Positions 15,974 to 23,710 of a stretch of 64,000 nucleotides of DNA are shown piece after piece; position 1 is the stretch's first letter; each line of letters starts with the position of its first letter. The notes under the pieces were generated by a model that was given only the letters and a program-made list of their open reading frames with translations, ran no database searches and was not told where the DNA came from. The translations under genes were made by a program, and so were the position numbers. Origin of the DNA: Bacillota bacterium (GTDB taxonomy: Bacteria; Bacillota; Bacilli; Paenibacillales; Paenibacillaceae); contig JAEZCJ010000187.1 in the NCBI GenBank assembly GCA_023433615.1, forward strand, positions 8,374 to 72,373, given 5' to 3'.

Positions 15974-17264
15974 GCGCCGCATCATGATAACGGGCACGGG
16001 CGCCGTATCCGCGGCAGGAATCGGGACGGAGGCAATGTGGCAATCCGTGCTCCAAGGCACAGTGAACCAGCAGTCTCGGACCTATCGTCTCGGAGATGGA
16101 GGCGTGGTCTCCTATCCGGTGTACGCGATGCCTGAGCTGGATCTTCGGGATCTCGTATCTGCCAGTGACTATGGCTGGCTCGAGGAAGAGGGACTGACGA
16201 AGGACCCGGATTTTGTCCTGCTGGCGTACGCTGCCAGTCTCGCGCTGGAGCAGGCTGGTTTGCGAGAGGAAGATAGACTTCAGACGGCGCTGGTAATCGG
16301 TCATGAGAACCTTGGCGTGAATGCATTAATTGACCGTATCCTCACATCGCCGGCTTATGCCGCACGCCGATCGCCGATGGCAGGGAGCAGTCCTTGGCAG
16401 GATTACGAGGATTACAGCGCCTCATTCTATCGCCTGCAGACGTTTCCCTACCTGTTCTATATAGCCAAGCTGCTGGGGATTCGGGGGATCAGCTTCACGG
16501 TGAACAACGCTTGCGCAACCGGGCTGTACGCACTGGAGCTAGGGGCTCAATTGATCCGCGGCGGCAGTGCGGAGCGGGTGCTGGTCGTGTGCTCCGACTA
16601 TGCGCATGTTACGGAGCATGCATGGCTGCAGCAGAAGGGATTCAGTTCGGCAGCGCAGAGACTAAGGCCGTTCGATGCAGACCGGGACGGCTCACTCTTG
16701 GGCGACGGTGCAGCAGCAGTCGTGATTGAAGCGTCTGCCGTCGCCTCGGCACGTCTCGTGAAGCCGTGGGCTGTTTACTGCGGTGCGTCGCTCAAGCAGG
16801 ATAATTGGCATATGTCGCTTCCCGATTATCCTTCGCATACCTATTCCGACGTGATGCGGCGTGCTTCTACACTAGGAAGCCGCAAGCCGATCGAACTTCT
16901 GATTCCGCATGGGACAGGCAATCAGTTGTGGGACCGGTACGAAATGGAGGAAATCGCGCGCGCGTTCCCTAAGCAGCCGCTCGTTACCGCGTTCAAAGGG
17001 AGTATCGGACATACGCTAGGTGCCAATGCGCTGCTGGAGACGATCCTGATCCTCCACTGCATGCGTGATGGCCTGGTGCCTCCGATCGTGAATTGCAGTC
17101 GGCCGGACGTCCGGATGCCGTTCCCGGTCGCGGCTGCAATGAAAGAACTTCCGGTCAGCCGAGCAATGAAGGCCGTTCCCGCCTACGGCGGGTTTCAAGC
17201 AGCATCCGTATTCGAATCCGTTCCGGAAGGAGGCAGGCGCTATGCAGGTACAGTGGAACTTTAG
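15966..17264 (+). CDS. Beta-ketoacyl-ACP synthase-like protein, second intact copy
   Basis: A 432-residue ketosynthase with an intact triad: Cys183 in VNNACATGLYALELG, His315 in IPHGTGNQLWDRYE and His349 in FKGSIGHTLGANALLE. It is diverged from the first ketosynthase, with a longer N-terminal part and an unusual tail (AYGGFQAASVFES instead of NAFGFGGxN). Two different active ketosynthases in one operon could handle initiation and elongation, or two chain-length ranges. Its 3' end overlaps the ketoreductase gene by 23 bases, so all three ketosynthase-type genes and the reductase are translationally linked. Substrate unknown. Confidence 0.88.
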   Translation: MRKRRIMITGTGAVSAAGIGTEAMWQSVLQGTVNQQSRTYRLGDGGVVSYPVYAMPELDLRDLVSASDYGWLEEEGLTKDPDFVLLAYAASLALEQAGLREEDRLQTALVIGHENLGVNALIDRILTSPAYAARRSPMAGSSPWQDYEDYSASFYRLQTFPYLFYIAKLLGIRGISFTVNNACATGLYALELGAQLIRGGSAERVLVVCSDYAHVTEHAWLQQKGFSSAAQRLRPFDADRDGSLLGDGAAAVVIEASAVASARLVKPWAVYCGASLKQDNWHMSLPDYPSHTYSDVMRRASTLGSRKPIELLIPHGTGNQLWDRYEMEEIARAFPKQPLVTAFKGSIGHTLGANALLETILILHCMRDGLVPPIVNCSRPDVRMPFPVAAAMKELPVSRAMKAVPAYGGFQAASVFESVPEGGRRYAGTVEL

Positions 17265-17997
17265 GGGCAAGCGTGCGCTTGTAACAGGCGGCTCGCGCGG
17301 CATCGGGGCAGGCATTGTCCGGCTGCTAGCCGACGCCGGCGCAGAGGTGTTGTTCACATACAGCCAAGATGAAGCGGCAGCGGCATCGCTTAGCCAATCT
17401 TGCACCCTGCGAGGGGGCAAGACGCGATCATTCCGGTGCGATCATGCCAACGACGAGGAGAATGCCCGGCTGATCCAGACGCTTCAGCAAGCGGAAGAGC
17501 TTCATTATCTAGTGAACAATGTCGGCGTAACGGCAGATAGTCCGATGTACAAGATGCGGGCCGAGCAGTGGTCGGAGGTGCTTCAGACGAATCTCACGTC
17601 CATGTTTACGCTGACGCAAGGACTATTCCGCATGCTGGCGATGTCGCGGGGCAGCATCGTGAATGTGACATCGGTCGCTGGCGTGACAGGCATGAGCGGT
17701 CAGACTAATTATGCAGCAGCCAAGGCGGGCATGATCGGCTTCACGAAATCGCTTGCGAAGGAATCGGCAGGCGTCGGGGTGCGCGTCAATGCAGTGGCTC
17801 CCGGATACATTGACACCGACATGGTACGCGGCATGCATCCGGCCAAGCGACGCCAAGCCGAAGGAGCCTCCTTGCTGCGCAGGCTCGGCAGCGCCGAAGA
17901 AGTGGCGGCCGCGACGGCTTTTCTCCTCTCGGAAGCCTCATCTTACATTACCGGCCAAATCATCATTGTCGATGGCGGCCTTACTCTAACCCCTTGA
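17242..17997 (+). CDS. fabG: 3-oxoacyl-ACP reductase (FabG-type SDR)
   Basis: A 251-residue short-chain dehydrogenase. The cofactor motif is VTGGSRGIGAG (TGxxxGIG, residues ~14-23), the NNVG motif follows at ~92, and the catalytic residues are Ser144 in NVTSVAG, Tyr157 and Lys161 in NYAAAKAG, with Asn117. The end VDGGLTLTP is typical of FabG. It would reduce the beta-keto group made by the neighbouring ketosynthases on the ACP using NADPH. The operon lacks an obvious dehydratase, so full reduction to a saturated chain would need enzymes from fatty-acid synthesis. It ends 17 bases before the ACP gene. Confidence 0.92.
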   Translation: MQVQWNFRGKRALVTGGSRGIGAGIVRLLADAGAEVLFTYSQDEAAAASLSQSCTLRGGKTRSFRCDHANDEENARLIQTLQQAEELHYLVNNVGVTADSPMYKMRAEQWSEVLQTNLTSMFTLTQGLFRMLAMSRGSIVNVTSVAGVTGMSGQTNYAAAKAGMIGFTKSLAKESAGVGVRVNAVAPGYIDTDMVRGMHPAKRRQAEGASLLRRLGSAEEVAAATAFLLSEASSYITGQIIIVDGGLTLTP

Positions 17998-18014
17998 AAG
18001 GTGGTTCATGACCG

Positions 18015-18263
18015 ATGAATCCAGATATGATTGCAATAACCCGGCGGCTTCTGGAGCTCGCTTCCGAACTTATTGATGACCAGACGCTGCAAGACGACGC
18101 GTTGGACATCCCGCTCACCGAGCTTGGTCTTGATTCTTTGATGGCTCTGGAGCTTGCCGTCTACCTCGAGAGAGAGTTCGGTATCCGGCTTACGGAGGAT
18201 GAGCTGGGCCGGATCGCGAATCTTCGCGATATACTGGACATTATTGAACGCAAGCGGGGCTAA
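18015..18263 (+). CDS. Acyl carrier protein
   Basis: An 82-residue carrier protein with the phosphopantetheine site in LTELGLDSLMALELAVYL (Ser41 of the DSL motif) and the usual four-helix acidic profile. It would carry the growing chain for the ketosynthases and reductase, and would be activated by a transferase such as the AcpS encoded at 2860-3255. Sequence flanking the DSL motif (LGLDSLMALEL) resembles secondary-metabolism carriers as much as the fatty-acid ACP (usually DSLDTVEL). The gene lies four bases before the DUF1702 gene. Confidence 0.93.
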   Translation: MNPDMIAITRRLLELASELIDDQTLQDDALDIPLTELGLDSLMALELAVYLEREFGIRLTEDELGRIANLRDILDIIERKRG

Positions 18264-18266
18264 TGC

Positions 18267-19280
18267 ATGCATGCGCTTGATTGGATCATCCCCTTTGCTG
18301 TCGCAGCGGTCATGCTGTTCCCCTATCTTTACCTCCGTCTCTTCCATGTAAATATTCCGCGCATGCAGCGTCGCTTTCGAGGAAGCGGCCGCAATTTCTT
18401 CTCTCGGCGATTTCCCCTCATTCTCCATGCTTTTCTAACGGGCAACAACCGGGCTGCAGCTCCCATATACGATGCGGACGAGCTGAGCCGTTCGCTAGAC
18501 CGCGATTTCGATGCCTTCTATCGCGGCTTCGCATATGAAGGGACAGGCTTAGCCTTCGGGGCAAGAGCTTGGCTGCGTCCGAAGCCAGGTCGGCATTTTG
18601 AATACCAGATGCATCGGTTGGCCCCTAAGTACCTGTATCAATACTACGTCGGACTAGGCTGGTTCCTGCATATGCGCTACGGCTTTCGATTCGGCGGCTA
18701 CCGCAGATGGCTTCGCACGCTCGATCCCCGCTATGCAGCGATCGTCTTCGATGGCGTCGGATTCAAGACGTTCCTGTTCCAATACCTGCAGAACAAAGAG
18801 GTTGTCCGAAAGTTTTCCCGCTTCGACAGGCATTATCAACGGGTGTGCTTCCAAGGTGCAGGACGAGCACTGTGGTTCCTGCATGAATTCGACTTGAACA
18901 AAGCCATTGCGGAAATTCAGTACCTTCCCTCCGCTTACAGGCAAGATGTCTACAGCGGACTTGGTCTGGCCGTCGCTTACAGCATCTTCGATAACATGGC
19001 TTTCTCCGAGCATGCGGAGACGCAGGTTCCAGCCTGTTATCGACTGGCTTTTCGGCAAGGGCTTGCATTCGGCTGGGAAGCAAGAAGGCTGCAGGACCGA
19101 GATTACTGGGAACAGCAGATCGACAAGCAATCCCCTTCAAGATCTTGGCGGGCGGAGCGCTGCGTGAAGGCCGTTCATCAGGCCAGAGAGATGCTGGATG
19201 CCGACGGGGCGGGCGCGAACGATCAGTATTATGCGCGCTGGATGGATGAGACCCGAATAAGGATGGGCGATATCGCCTAA
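18267..19280 (+). CDS. DUF1702 family protein (enediyne E3-like)
   Basis: A 337-residue protein that I recognise as DUF1702, the family of the E3 (UnbL-type) protein conserved in enediyne biosynthetic clusters. An N-terminal hydrophobic segment (DWIIPFAVAAVMLFPYLYLRLF) suggests membrane association. Conserved-looking aromatic and Gly-rich blocks include FYRGFAYEGTGLAFGARAWL, YQYYVGLGWFLHMRYGF, VFDGVGFKTFLFQY and IDKQSPSRSWRAERCVKA. The molecular function of E3 is unknown. The gene is the first of three consecutive genes corresponding to E3-E4-E5. It starts four bases after the ACP. Assignment rests on recalled family features, not on a database search. Confidence 0.8.
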   Translation: MHALDWIIPFAVAAVMLFPYLYLRLFHVNIPRMQRRFRGSGRNFFSRRFPLILHAFLTGNNRAAAPIYDADELSRSLDRDFDAFYRGFAYEGTGLAFGARAWLRPKPGRHFEYQMHRLAPKYLYQYYVGLGWFLHMRYGFRFGGYRRWLRTLDPRYAAIVFDGVGFKTFLFQYLQNKEVVRKFSRFDRHYQRVCFQGAGRALWFLHEFDLNKAIAEIQYLPSAYRQDVYSGLGLAVAYSIFDNMAFSEHAETQVPACYRLAFRQGLAFGWEARRLQDRDYWEQQIDKQSPSRSWRAERCVKAVHQAREMLDADGAGANDQYYARWMDETRIRMGDIA

Positions 19281-19291
19281 GGAGGTTATAT

Positions 19292-21091
19292 ATGCTGCGT
19301 TATCGTAGAGTCATGCTGCCATTGCTTGTTATGCTGGCCGTTGCGGCCTGCAGCAATGTCGAAGAGTATGATTACGGTTTTCGTTTCGAAGACGTCACGT
19401 CAGAATCCGGCATTGATTTTCTTCATGAGAAGGACACGTTCGACAAGCAGGTATCCAACATCAATCAATGGCTTGCTTCTACCGGCGCCGGCGTGTTTGC
19501 GGCGGATTACGACGCCGATGGCTGGATGGATCTGTATCTTGTGAACTCCAGGCGGGGAGCGAACAATGCGCTATACCGCAATAACGGCGACGGCACGTTC
19601 ACGGATATGGCGGAAGCGGCCGGGGTTGCCGATGTGAACCGCAATGGCATTACCGAATCCGCGCTGTGGTTCGACTACGACAATGACGGATTTCCGGATT
19701 TGTTCGTGGGCGCCTGGGGGGTAAGCACCCTATACCGCAACAAAGGGGACGGAACGTTCTCGGACGTGACGCAGGCCGCGGGCGTCGGGCATCAGGGCTA
19801 TGTGAACAAAGTCATTACGCTTGATTATAACAGGGACGGTTATCTGGATCTCTACCTCGGCAATTATTTTCGCGAAACGGACAACCTCTGGCAGCTCACG
19901 TCTACGAAAATCATGCACAGCGATTTCGAACGGGCGCGCAACGGCGGGAAGAACGTGCTCTACCGCAACAACGGCGACGGTACGTTCACGGATGTGTCCG
20001 GGGAGATGGGAGTCGACGATTCGGGCTGGACGCTGGCTACCGGCACGGCAGACTTGAATCGAGACGGCTGGCCGGACATCTACAATGCGAATGATTTCGG
20101 TCCGGATTCGCTCTTTCTTAATGAACAGGGAAACAGGTTTACGAAGCTCGTGCAGAAGCGCGGGATCGGCGATGATACGTTCAAAGGGATGAACGTGGAT
20201 TTTGCGGATGTATTCCATGACGGCAAGCTGGCGAATTACGTGAGCAATATCAGCAAGGAGACCTATCTGTTGGAGGGGAACCAGTTCTGGCATGAGGACG
20301 AGAACGGCGTATACCGCGATCATTCGGAGACAAGCGGCGTCAAGCAGGCGGGGTTCTCCTGGGGCGCCAAGTTTCTCGATGTCGATAACAGCGGCGAATA
20401 CAGCATTATGGTGACGAACGGATTCATATCGGCCGGCAAGAAAAGGGACTACTGGTTCGACATGGGCATCCTGGCTACGACTCCGGGGTACATCGTGGAG
20501 GATGCCGCCAATTGGCCGGATTTCGAAGACAAAAGCATGTCGGGCTATGAGAAGAAGAAGCTGTTCTACAATGACGGAATGACGTTCCGCGACATCGCGC
20601 AGGAGGTCGGATTGACGTTCACGGATGACGGCCGGGGCATTGCGGTGGCCGATCTGTGGAACCGCGGCGCGCTTGATCTGGTATTCGCCAATCAAGGCTC
20701 GCCGGCGCGTGTGTTCAAAAACATCAACGATACAGGCAATCATTGGATCAAGCTGCAGCTGGTCGGCAAACCGCCGAGCAGCCGCGACGCCGTAGGGGCC
20801 AAGGTGCTGATCACCGCGGAAGGCATCACGACAGTCATCGAACGCGACGGCGGCAACAGCCATGGCGGTCAGAGCGATCCGCGCATTCATTTGGGGCTAG
20901 GACAGTCGAAGCAGGCGGATCTTATTCGAATCGAGTGGCCAAGCGGCCGCGTGCAGGAAATGCGGGACGTTGCGGCCGACCGGATCCTGCTTGTTCAAGA
21001 GGGGCATGAGCCGACAGTTGTTTCCATCAACGACAGCCGAGCGGCTGGCGCCAACGGTCCGCTATTCTTAAGCTATGACAATCCTTCGTAA
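19292..21091 (+). CDS. CRTAC1/ASPIC-UnbV FG-GAP repeat lipoprotein (enediyne E4-like)
   Basis: A 599-residue secreted lipoprotein. The signal ends in MLAVAACSN (lipobox Cys20). The body contains FG-GAP/VCBS-like beta-propeller repeats, each with a calcium-type DxDxDG motif: DYDADGWMDLYLV, DYDNDGFPDLFVG, DYNRDGYLDLYLG and DLNRDGWPDIYNA, interleaved with LYRNNGDGTFTDM. The C-terminal ASPIC/UnbV domain runs from NHWIKLQLVG to VAADRILLVQ. This is the architecture of E4/UnbV proteins in enediyne clusters. A rare feature to check is the lipobox, which would place it on the outer face of the membrane. The biochemical role of the family is not established. Confidence 0.85.
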   Translation: MLRYRRVMLPLLVMLAVAACSNVEEYDYGFRFEDVTSESGIDFLHEKDTFDKQVSNINQWLASTGAGVFAADYDADGWMDLYLVNSRRGANNALYRNNGDGTFTDMAEAAGVADVNRNGITESALWFDYDNDGFPDLFVGAWGVSTLYRNKGDGTFSDVTQAAGVGHQGYVNKVITLDYNRDGYLDLYLGNYFRETDNLWQLTSTKIMHSDFERARNGGKNVLYRNNGDGTFTDVSGEMGVDDSGWTLATGTADLNRDGWPDIYNANDFGPDSLFLNEQGNRFTKLVQKRGIGDDTFKGMNVDFADVFHDGKLANYVSNISKETYLLEGNQFWHEDENGVYRDHSETSGVKQAGFSWGAKFLDVDNSGEYSIMVTNGFISAGKKRDYWFDMGILATTPGYIVEDAANWPDFEDKSMSGYEKKKLFYNDGMTFRDIAQEVGLTFTDDGRGIAVADLWNRGALDLVFANQGSPARVFKNINDTGNHWIKLQLVGKPPSSRDAVGAKVLITAEGITTVIERDGGNSHGGQSDPRIHLGLGQSKQADLIRIEWPSGRVQEMRDVAADRILLVQEGHEPTVVSINDSRAAGANGPLFLSYDNPS

Positions 21092-21869
21092 AGTTGATCC
21101 TCGGTATCTGGTGTTGTTGTTCTTGACGGGCTTCGTTGTGATGGGTCAGGAACTTCTGGGCTTCTTCCAGCGATGGGACCAGTTATCGGTCGCCGTTGTC
21201 GCCGCTTGCATGGCGGAAGTCGCGCTTCACCGCATGATCCGGAAGAGATGGCGTTTGCCTCTAAGCGCGCTCATCACGGGGTTAGGAGTTGGCCTGCTGT
21301 TGAGCTCCCATCTCATATGGCCCTATGCCGTTACCTCGATCCTGGCCATCGGATCGAAATATCTCGTCCGAATCGGGGGGACGCATCTCTTCAACCCCAA
21401 CAATGCCGCACTTTGTTTCATGCTCCTCTTCCTTCCTCAATATGCCGTCAGTACGCCCAAGCAATGGACGAACGGCTACGAGGTGATGGCGATTATCCTG
21501 CTGCTAGGCATACTGGCTGCCTATGCGGCGGCCAGGCTGGATACCGTCCTCTCCTTTATCGCCGGCTTCTCTCTCTTCGCCTTTCTACGCGTGGAGCTGT
21601 TCGATGAGCCTATCTTCTTTGCCTTCGGACCGATGCTCGGCGCTTCCTTCCAGCTCTTCGTCTTTTTCATGCTTACGGATCCGGTTACGACGCCGCCTAC
21701 ACGGAAGGCAAGAATTGTTTTTGCGATGCTGGTCGCTTTGCTTGATGCCTGCCTGCGAGTGGCCGAAATAACGAATTCGACGTTTTACTCGGCTTTTCTT
21801 GTTGCGCTGTGCATTGGAATCCCATATCGGATGATGCGCAAACGAATATTGGCCTCTGTGAGGCATTAG
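21075..21869 (+). CDS. UnbU/RnfD-like integral membrane protein (enediyne E5-like)
   Basis: A 264-residue polytopic protein with about seven hydrophobic segments, for example YLVLLFLTGFVVMGQELLG, ALITGLGVGLLLSSHLIW and GASFQLFVFFMLTDPVTTPP. The motif HLFNPNNAALCFMLLFLP and the TDPVTTP block recall the RnfD/NqrB family of electron-transfer membrane subunits, which bind flavin through a conserved S(T)GAT motif; that motif is not seen here, so flavin attachment is unlikely. It overlaps the E4-like gene by 17 bases. Together with DUF1702 and the ASPIC/UnbV protein it reproduces the E3-E4-E5 gene order. No transport or redox activity has been shown for this class. Confidence 0.8.
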   Translation: MTILRKVDPRYLVLLFLTGFVVMGQELLGFFQRWDQLSVAVVAACMAEVALHRMIRKRWRLPLSALITGLGVGLLLSSHLIWPYAVTSILAIGSKYLVRIGGTHLFNPNNAALCFMLLFLPQYAVSTPKQWTNGYEVMAIILLLGILAAYAAARLDTVLSFIAGFSLFAFLRVELFDEPIFFAFGPMLGASFQLFVFFMLTDPVTTPPTRKARIVFAMLVALLDACLRVAEITNSTFYSAFLVALCIGIPYRMMRKRILASVRH

Positions 21870-21881
21870 GGGGAAGGATGA

Positions 21882-22802
21882 ATGCGGGCTAGAGTATTGA
21901 CGCAGACGCGAACGCTAACGAATGAGGAGCGGGAGGTCTGGCAGCGCAAGGGAATTACGGGACGTGATATCGCAGCGATCTGCGGTGCGGACCGGTGGAG
22001 GACTTCACTGGAGGTCTATCTGGAGAAGATCGGCCAGAGCCCGCCCGGAAGGGTGACGGAGCCGATGCGGATCGGGCGTGAGATCAAGAGCTTCATTGCC
22101 CAGCGATTTGCGGAGCAGACGGGCTTTCGAACGCATCGCCGCAATATGATCTATCAGCATGTGGAGCATGACTTCCTGCTTGCGACCATGGACCGCTGGG
22201 TCGTCGGCGACGATGCCGGTCTGCTGTGCAGATCGGTCGGCGAGTATAGAAAGCAGGAATGGCAGGACGGTCGAATTCCGCAAGAGACGCAGCTGCAATG
22301 CCAGCATCTTATGGCGGTGACCGATACCGGGCATTGGTGGGTGGCTGCATTAATCGGAGGCAACAAGCTGCATATCGTTCGGGTGGAAAGAAGCGAAGCT
22401 CAAATCGAGAGATTGGTGAAGGATGCGAGCCAATTCTGGACCCGGCATGTGAACGATCATGTGCAGCCTGAGGTCGATGGCAGCGATGCGGCCCGCGAAC
22501 TGCTCGGGAGGATGTACGGGCCGGACTCGGCCGCTGCGAATCGAATCGTATTGCCGGATGAAGCCGGCGTCTGGGTGAAGCAGTACAGAACGGCATGTGA
22601 GGAAGAGCGAATTACGCTCCGCAAGAAGACGGAAGCGGAGAACTATCTTAAAGCGCTGCTAGGCGCCAATGAGTCGGGAGTCATTGGCAGCGACCGGGTG
22701 GAGTGGCGTACGGTTCAACACAAGAACGGCGCTCGCCAATATCGAAGATTCGCCGTATACAAAGAGCAGCAGGTGACCTGCGATGCCAAACAAGGAGGAT
22801 AA
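21882..22802 (+). CDS. YqaJ-type recombinase/exonuclease homologue with altered catalytic residues
   Basis: A 306-residue protein of the phage YqaJ (lambda-exonuclease-like) nuclease family. Family features are visible: GITGRDIAAICGADRW near the N-terminus, EPMRIGREIKSFIAQRF, TMDRWVVGDD (the catalytic Asp104 block), QLQCQHLMAVT and WWVAALIGGNKLHIVRVERSE. In active members the block after the Asp reads LECKT; here it is LLCRSVGE, so both the Glu and the Lys of the E-x-K pair are replaced (L115/R117). The Ser of GGSD is also Arg. Catalysis is therefore probably lost and another role, such as nucleic-acid or protein binding, may have been adopted. It lies 12 bases after the E5-like gene and overlaps nothing, ending in an AGGAGG site for the next gene. 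Confidence 0.75.
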   Translation: MRARVLTQTRTLTNEEREVWQRKGITGRDIAAICGADRWRTSLEVYLEKIGQSPPGRVTEPMRIGREIKSFIAQRFAEQTGFRTHRRNMIYQHVEHDFLLATMDRWVVGDDAGLLCRSVGEYRKQEWQDGRIPQETQLQCQHLMAVTDTGHWWVAALIGGNKLHIVRVERSEAQIERLVKDASQFWTRHVNDHVQPEVDGSDAARELLGRMYGPDSAAANRIVLPDEAGVWVKQYRTACEEERITLRKKTEAENYLKALLGANESGVIGSDRVEWRTVQHKNGARQYRRFAVYKEQQVTCDAKQGG

Positions 22803-22807
22803 TAGAG

Positions 22808-23710
22808 ATGACGTTCAATCGTAATCGTATGAGGTGGGCAATACTGGCGGTTATTGTCGGCGTGCTGATCGCCGGCTTCTGGAATTATAAATTGGTTGAC
22901 GGCTTGGGTCGCGATTTACTCGCGAACCCGCTGATTGGGGAAGAGGCAGCCGGCTACAATGAAGGAGGCAGCTGGTTCGGCTTCGTCTTCGCGGCCGCAG
23001 CGGGACTCGCGGCAAGCTTCACTGCCTGCAACTGCGTAGTGTTCGCTATGCTGCCGGGACTTCTATGCGGAACGGACAGCAGAACGTCAACCAGACGCTC
23101 GGCTTTTGTTGTTCTGGCAATCTTTGCGGCTGCAGTGCTGGTTGTGTGCGGCGTGTACGGCGCTTATGTTACATCGTTAGGCGTTGAAGGCGTGGAGGCT
23201 TTCAATGAACGGGGCATGCGACTGTCGCAGGCACAGACAACGTTCACGTTGATCGGTGTTGCGCTAATTGCATGGGGATTGCTGTCATACGGCTTCTTCG
23301 ATTCCCTTCGCGGTCTCGTGTCGCCGCGATTGCAGAGTCTATTGGCGTCGTCGGAAGCCAAAGCGGCGCTGATGGGCCTAATGGCAGGCTTCTTCGCGGT
23401 AGGGAGGCCATATCCGGTATTTCGCGAATTCATCCTATATGCAGCTGAATCAGGCAGTTGGCTGTACGGATCTGCGGTTATGATGGTGCAAGGCCTAGCC
23501 CAAATCGCGATTATGGTAGTGCTGTTCCTGGCTATCACGCAATTCATGGGCAAGCGGCTGATCCGTTGGATGACGAATAAGCCGCATCAGCCGCAGATGA
23601 TCAGCAGCTTTGCGTTGTTGGCCGGAGGCGCATTCTTCGTCTATTACTGGGGCTTCGCATTCTGGTACGACATTGGAGGTTGGGGGTTTAAATTGCAATG
23701 GTACGAGTGA
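22808..23710 (+). CDS. CcdA/DsbD-like polytopic membrane protein
   Basis: A 300-residue protein with about seven to eight transmembrane segments. The segment LAASFTACNCVVFAMLPGL resembles the first cysteine-bearing helix of CcdA/DsbD proteins (normally SPCVLPxxPG), and GLMAGFFAVGRPYPVFREFILYAAESG resembles the second repeat. Only one repeat carries Cys (CxC), so electron transfer through two Cys residues, as in CcdA, is not certain. It starts with AAGGAGG at 22792-22798. The gene lies between the YqaJ-like and aminotransferase genes and overlaps the latter by 13 bases. A thiol-reducing membrane role beside a peroxiredoxin would be consistent, but this is inference. Confidence 0.5.
   Translation: MTFNRNRMRWAILAVIVGVLIAGFWNYKLVDGLGRDLLANPLIGEEAAGYNEGGSWFGFVFAAAAGLAASFTACNCVVFAMLPGLLCGTDSRTSTRRSAFVVLAIFAAAVLVVCGVYGAYVTSLGVEGVEAFNERGMRLSQAQTTFTLIGVALIAWGLLSYGFFDSLRGLVSPRLQSLLASSEAKAALMGLMAGFFAVGRPYPVFREFILYAAESGSWLYGSAVMMVQGLAQIAIMVVLFLAITQFMGKRLIRWMTNKPHQPQMISSFALLAGGAFFVYYWGFAFWYDIGGWGFKLQWYE

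Noticed and set aside
19730..20890. Long minus-strand frame antisense to the CRTAC1-like gene
   Set aside because: It is created by the repetitive GC-rich FG-GAP coding sequence of the plus strand and shows no family signal.
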